Positions 61,694-64,000 of a stretch of DNA of 64,000 bases are shown one piece after another. Location: assembly GCA_024234635.1 (NCBI GenBank), contig JACKNX010000012.1, positions 62,001-126,000 of the forward strand, read 5' to 3'. The position numbers and the translations under genes are program-made. The notes below the pieces were generated by a model. The model was given only the letters and a program-made list of their open reading frames with translations, searched no databases and was not told the origin of the DNA. The first letter of the stretch is position 1; every line of letters begins with the position of its first letter. This DNA is from Pseudomonadales bacterium. GTDB lineage: Bacteria > Pseudomonadota > Gammaproteobacteria > Pseudomonadales > Azotimanducaceae.

Positions 61694-63055
61694 ATGCAAG
61701 CCGCCGCTACCCGCACGCTCTTCCTGGAAGGGCCAATACTCTCGACACTGTTCAAGCTCGCCACCCCCAACGCCATGGCGTTCCTCGTGCAGGCAGGGGT
61801 GAACATGACGGAGGTCTGGTACGTCGGCCAGCTCGGCCGGGAGTCGCTGGCGGCCATGGCCTTCATCTTCCCGGGCTTCATGCTCGTGCAGATGCTGGCC
61901 AACGGCTCCTTCGGCGGCGCCACCACCAGCGCCATGGCCCGCGCGCTGGGCGCCGGCGACACAGCGCGCGCCAGCCAGCTCGTGTGGCACGCGCTGGCCA
62001 TCGTCGGCGTGGCCGGGGTGTTCTTCGCCGCCGTCTTCCACCTGTTCGGATCTGGCGTGCTCACCATCCTTGGCGCCACCGGCGCCATTCACGATGAAGC
62101 GTTGCGCTACGGCACGATGGCGTTTTCAGGTGCCGCGTTGATGTGGGCCGCGGCGCTCACCAATGGCTGCATCCGCGGCACGGGCAACCTGCGCTTTCCA
62201 GCCATGCTGATGATCGTCAACGCGCTGATCCAGGTTCCCCTGTCTGGCGGCCTCATCCTCGGCTGGTTCGGCATGCCCAAGCTGGGCCTGGTGGGCGCGG
62301 CGGTGTCCAACCTTGTCCTGGCCTGCGTCACAACCTTGGTTTCACTGTGGAAACTGGCGGGCCCGTCCACGCCGGTGCGCCTGAACTGGGCGGACTGTCG
62401 CCTGCAGTGGCCGCTGTTCCGCGACATCCTCCGCGTGGGCGCGCTGGCGGCGTTTTCACCCATCTTCACCATCCTCACCATTTCCGTAGTCAACGCCCTG
62501 ATCGTCGGCTTCGGCACCGCCACGGTAGCGGGCTACGGCATTGGCGCACGTCTGGAATTCCTGCTGGTGCCGATGGTCTTCGGCTTCGGCATGGCCATGA
62601 ACGCCATGGTGGGCATGAACATCGGCAACCGGAACCTGGTGCGCGCCGAACGCATCGCCTTTGTCGGCGGCCTGAGTTCGGCCATCGTTACCGGTGTGGT
62701 GGGCACATCGCTGGCAATCTTCCCGGGCGCATGGATGAACCTGTTCACCAGCGATGCCCAGGTGGCGGCAGAAGGCGCCAAGTATCTGCATTTCTCCGGG
62801 CCGGTGTTTGCCTTTCAGGGGATGGCGCTGGCGCTCTATTTCGCCTCGCAGGGCGCCGGCACGGTGCTCTGGCCGGTCATTGCCAACTTCGCACGTTTTT
62901 TTGTTGCAGGTGGTGCCGCCGCCCTGTGCGTACACGTGTTCAACACGTCGGTGGAATGGGTATTTGCGAGCATCGCCGCCGGCATGCTGGCCAACGGCGC
63001 CATTACGGCTGGAGCAATTCACTTCGGCGCGTGGAAACGCTTCCATCGCTTCTGA
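61694..63055 (+). CDS. MATE family efflux transporter
   Basis: 453 residues with 12 predicted membrane spans in two MatE halves (about 15-175 and 235-400). The family segments GQLGRESLAAMAFIFPGF and GFGTATVAGYGIGARLEFLLVPMVFGFGMAMNAMVGMNIG are visible. Such proteins export cationic drugs or toxins with Na+ or H+. The ATG at 61694 gives the usual N-terminus; a longer open frame exists. Its 3' end overlaps the convergent MFS gene by 53 bases. Confidence 0.9.
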   Translation: MQAAATRTLFLEGPILSTLFKLATPNAMAFLVQAGVNMTEVWYVGQLGRESLAAMAFIFPGFMLVQMLANGSFGGATTSAMARALGAGDTARASQLVWHALAIVGVAGVFFAAVFHLFGSGVLTILGATGAIHDEALRYGTMAFSGAALMWAAALTNGCIRGTGNLRFPAMLMIVNALIQVPLSGGLILGWFGMPKLGLVGAAVSNLVLACVTTLVSLWKLAGPSTPVRLNWADCRLQWPLFRDILRVGALAAFSPIFTILTISVVNALIVGFGTATVAGYGIGARLEFLLVPMVFGFGMAMNAMVGMNIGNRNLVRAERIAFVGGLSSAIVTGVVGTSLAIFPGAWMNLFTSDAQVAAEGAKYLHFSGPVFAFQGMALALYFASQGAGTVLWPVIANFARFFVAGGAAALCVHVFNTSVEWVFASIAAGMLANGAITAGAIHFGAWKRFHRF

Positions 63056-64000
63056 TCAGCGGCAGCATCAGAAGAAACGCTACGGCAATGCAGCCGCAGG
63101 CGAAGTACCCGTTCCACAGGAAACTGTCCCCCATGTCGCGCACGTAGCCACCGGCGAACGGCGCCACGGCGCCACCGATCAGGACAAACGCCGGGTGTGA
63201 CCCGGCCATGCGCCCCGTTGGATCAAACCGGGCAATCACTCCCAGCAGAATCGGCATGAAGGCTGTTGGCAACGCGCCGAAGACCGGCACGGCAACCATG
63301 AACACCGTACCGGAGCGCGTTGCCGCGACGGCGTAGCAGGCAGCCAGCAACAAGGTAACGATAGACAGCAGCGGCACCAGCGGCCGCATCCTGGGCCCCA
63401 CGAAGCCCGCGATCAGCGGCGCGACGATGCCCACGAGGGCGCCGGCCATGAATACGTAGCCGATGGTTTCGCCATCCAGCCCCAACTCACGCCCGACACG
63501 CACCAGGAAGATGCCCAGCGAACCGTGACCGAAGAAAAGCAGTGCAATGGCAAACAGCGTGAGTGAGGCCAGCGAGCCCTGGCCCGCCGCGCGCCCCCCC
63601 TCCGTCCCTCCGGAAGCGCGACCGGCAACCGGCACCGTGCGCAGAAAGAAGAACGCCAGAAGACCACAGGTGATGTAAACGACAAACAGACCATCAACAG
63701 GACCCGAGAAATAGGCAGGCCCACCACCATTGGCCGTCGACGGCCAGGTCATGGCCCTTGGCAGCACCCAGGCCAGCACAAGGCCCATGCCGCCCAGTGC
63801 CGAATTGATCACCCCGAACGTGGCTTCGGGCGTCGCCGAACGGGCGGCAGTGGCCATGGCCGTCGCCGATACCGACCCCATGGCCAGGCCGGTCGGTATG
63901 CGCATGAGCAGCAACGTCACGAGATCCGTGGTGAACAGGCACACGGTGTTGAGCAGAAAAATCACTACCAAGGCCACGAAGTACACCGTCCGGGCCGGGA
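63003..64000 (-). CDS. MFS transporter, 5' end outside window
   Basis: At least 332 codons; the frame is still open at 64000, so the N-terminal two or so spans are missing. About ten spans remain. The MFS-like loop near RIPTGLAMGSVSATAMATA (spans 4-5) and the repeat GYVFMAGALVGIVAPLIAGFVGPRMRP (spans 8-9) are seen. The C-terminus is LLMLPLIRSDGSVSTRRSELLQP. Substrate unknown. Confidence 0.85.
   Translation of the reverse strand, partial: PARTVYFVALVVIFLLNTVCLFTTDLVTLLLMRIPTGLAMGSVSATAMATAARSATPEATFGVINSALGGMGLVLAWVLPRAMTWPSTANGGGPAYFSGPVDGLFVVYITCGLLAFFFLRTVPVAGRASGGTEGGRAAGQGSLASLTLFAIALLFFGHGSLGIFLVRVGRELGLDGETIGYVFMAGALVGIVAPLIAGFVGPRMRPLVPLLSIVTLLLAACYAVAATRSGTVFMVAVPVFGALPTAFMPILLGVIARFDPTGRMAGSHPAFVLIGGAVAPFAGGYVRDMGDSFLWNGYFACGCIAVAFLLMLPLIRSDGSVSTRRSELLQP

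Noticed and set aside
1..64000. CRISPR array, tRNA, rRNA, tmRNA, 4.5S RNA, integrase or phage genes
   Set aside because: No regularly spaced repeats, no tRNA T-arm or cloverleaf pattern, and no mobile-element proteins were seen by eye. xerD is the chromosomal dif recombinase and is not a mobile integrase.

Overview
The window reads as chromosomal core DNA of a GC-rich gammaproteobacterium. The evidence is gene order: nadB / rpoE-rseA-rseB-rseC-mucD / lepA-lepB-rnc-era-recO, rpsP-rimM-trmD-rplS next to ffh, xerD-dsbC-(hom)-recJ near prfB-lysS, and guaB-guaA-tadA-purL. No plasmid, phage, integrase island, CRISPR array, rRNA or tRNA gene was seen. I cannot name a genus.

Layout. 1-14475: after a moeA tail, an almost continuous minus-strand block runs rpoE, rseABC, mucD, lepA, lepB, a DUF4845 gene, rnc, era, recO, rlmD, relA, adk (envelope stress, protein export, RNA processing, stringent response). 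14627-18686: plus-strand nadB, then ygfX/sdhE (minus) and ygfZ (plus), linked to flavoprotein and Fe-S maturation, then an HDOD gene. 19016-22814: a secreted NTF2-like protein and a minus-strand valine-type catabolic operon (enoyl-CoA hydratase, 3-hydroxyisobutyryl-CoA hydrolase, mmsB). 22855-26144: ung, lysS and prfB, the last with the classical programmed +1 frameshift. 26239-29992: an accessory patch (Rieske oxygenase, D-aminoacylase-type amidohydrolase, DoxX) lying inside the recJ/prfB neighbourhood. 30605-39684: recJ, hom, dsbC, xerD, rplS, trmD, rimM, rpsP, ffh. 39747-43643: ypjD-like gene, CNNM/CorC-type protein, leuA. 44011-50914: AhpD-like peroxidase, CoA-transferase, purT, gamma-carbonic anhydrase, DUF3135, a SulP transporter with STAS and cNMP domains, and a Nudix hydrolase. 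50943-58341: purL, tadA, guaA, guaB. 58458-64000: acyl-CoA dehydrogenase, an unknown membrane protein, a crotonase, a MATE exporter and a truncated MFS transporter.

The most unusual signal is a dispersed, apparently structured element present three times in gaps without genes (18687-18870 plus, 30360-30543 minus, 35685-35868 plus). Copies 1 and 2 share 40 identical bases at the 5' end and copy 3 differs at two of them. Four hairpins keep their pairing while their bases change, and one loop (TCTGGCGCGAG-like) is conserved. This looks like an undescribed small RNA or structured repeat family. A near-perfect sigma-54-type promoter motif lies upstream of copy 2.

Other points: xerD reads well upstream of any ATG/GTG/TTG and may start at CTG; a good sigma-E-type promoter separates rpoE from rseABC-mucD; RelA has an altered EXDD motif; and REP-like 20-base direct repeats precede the MATE gene.
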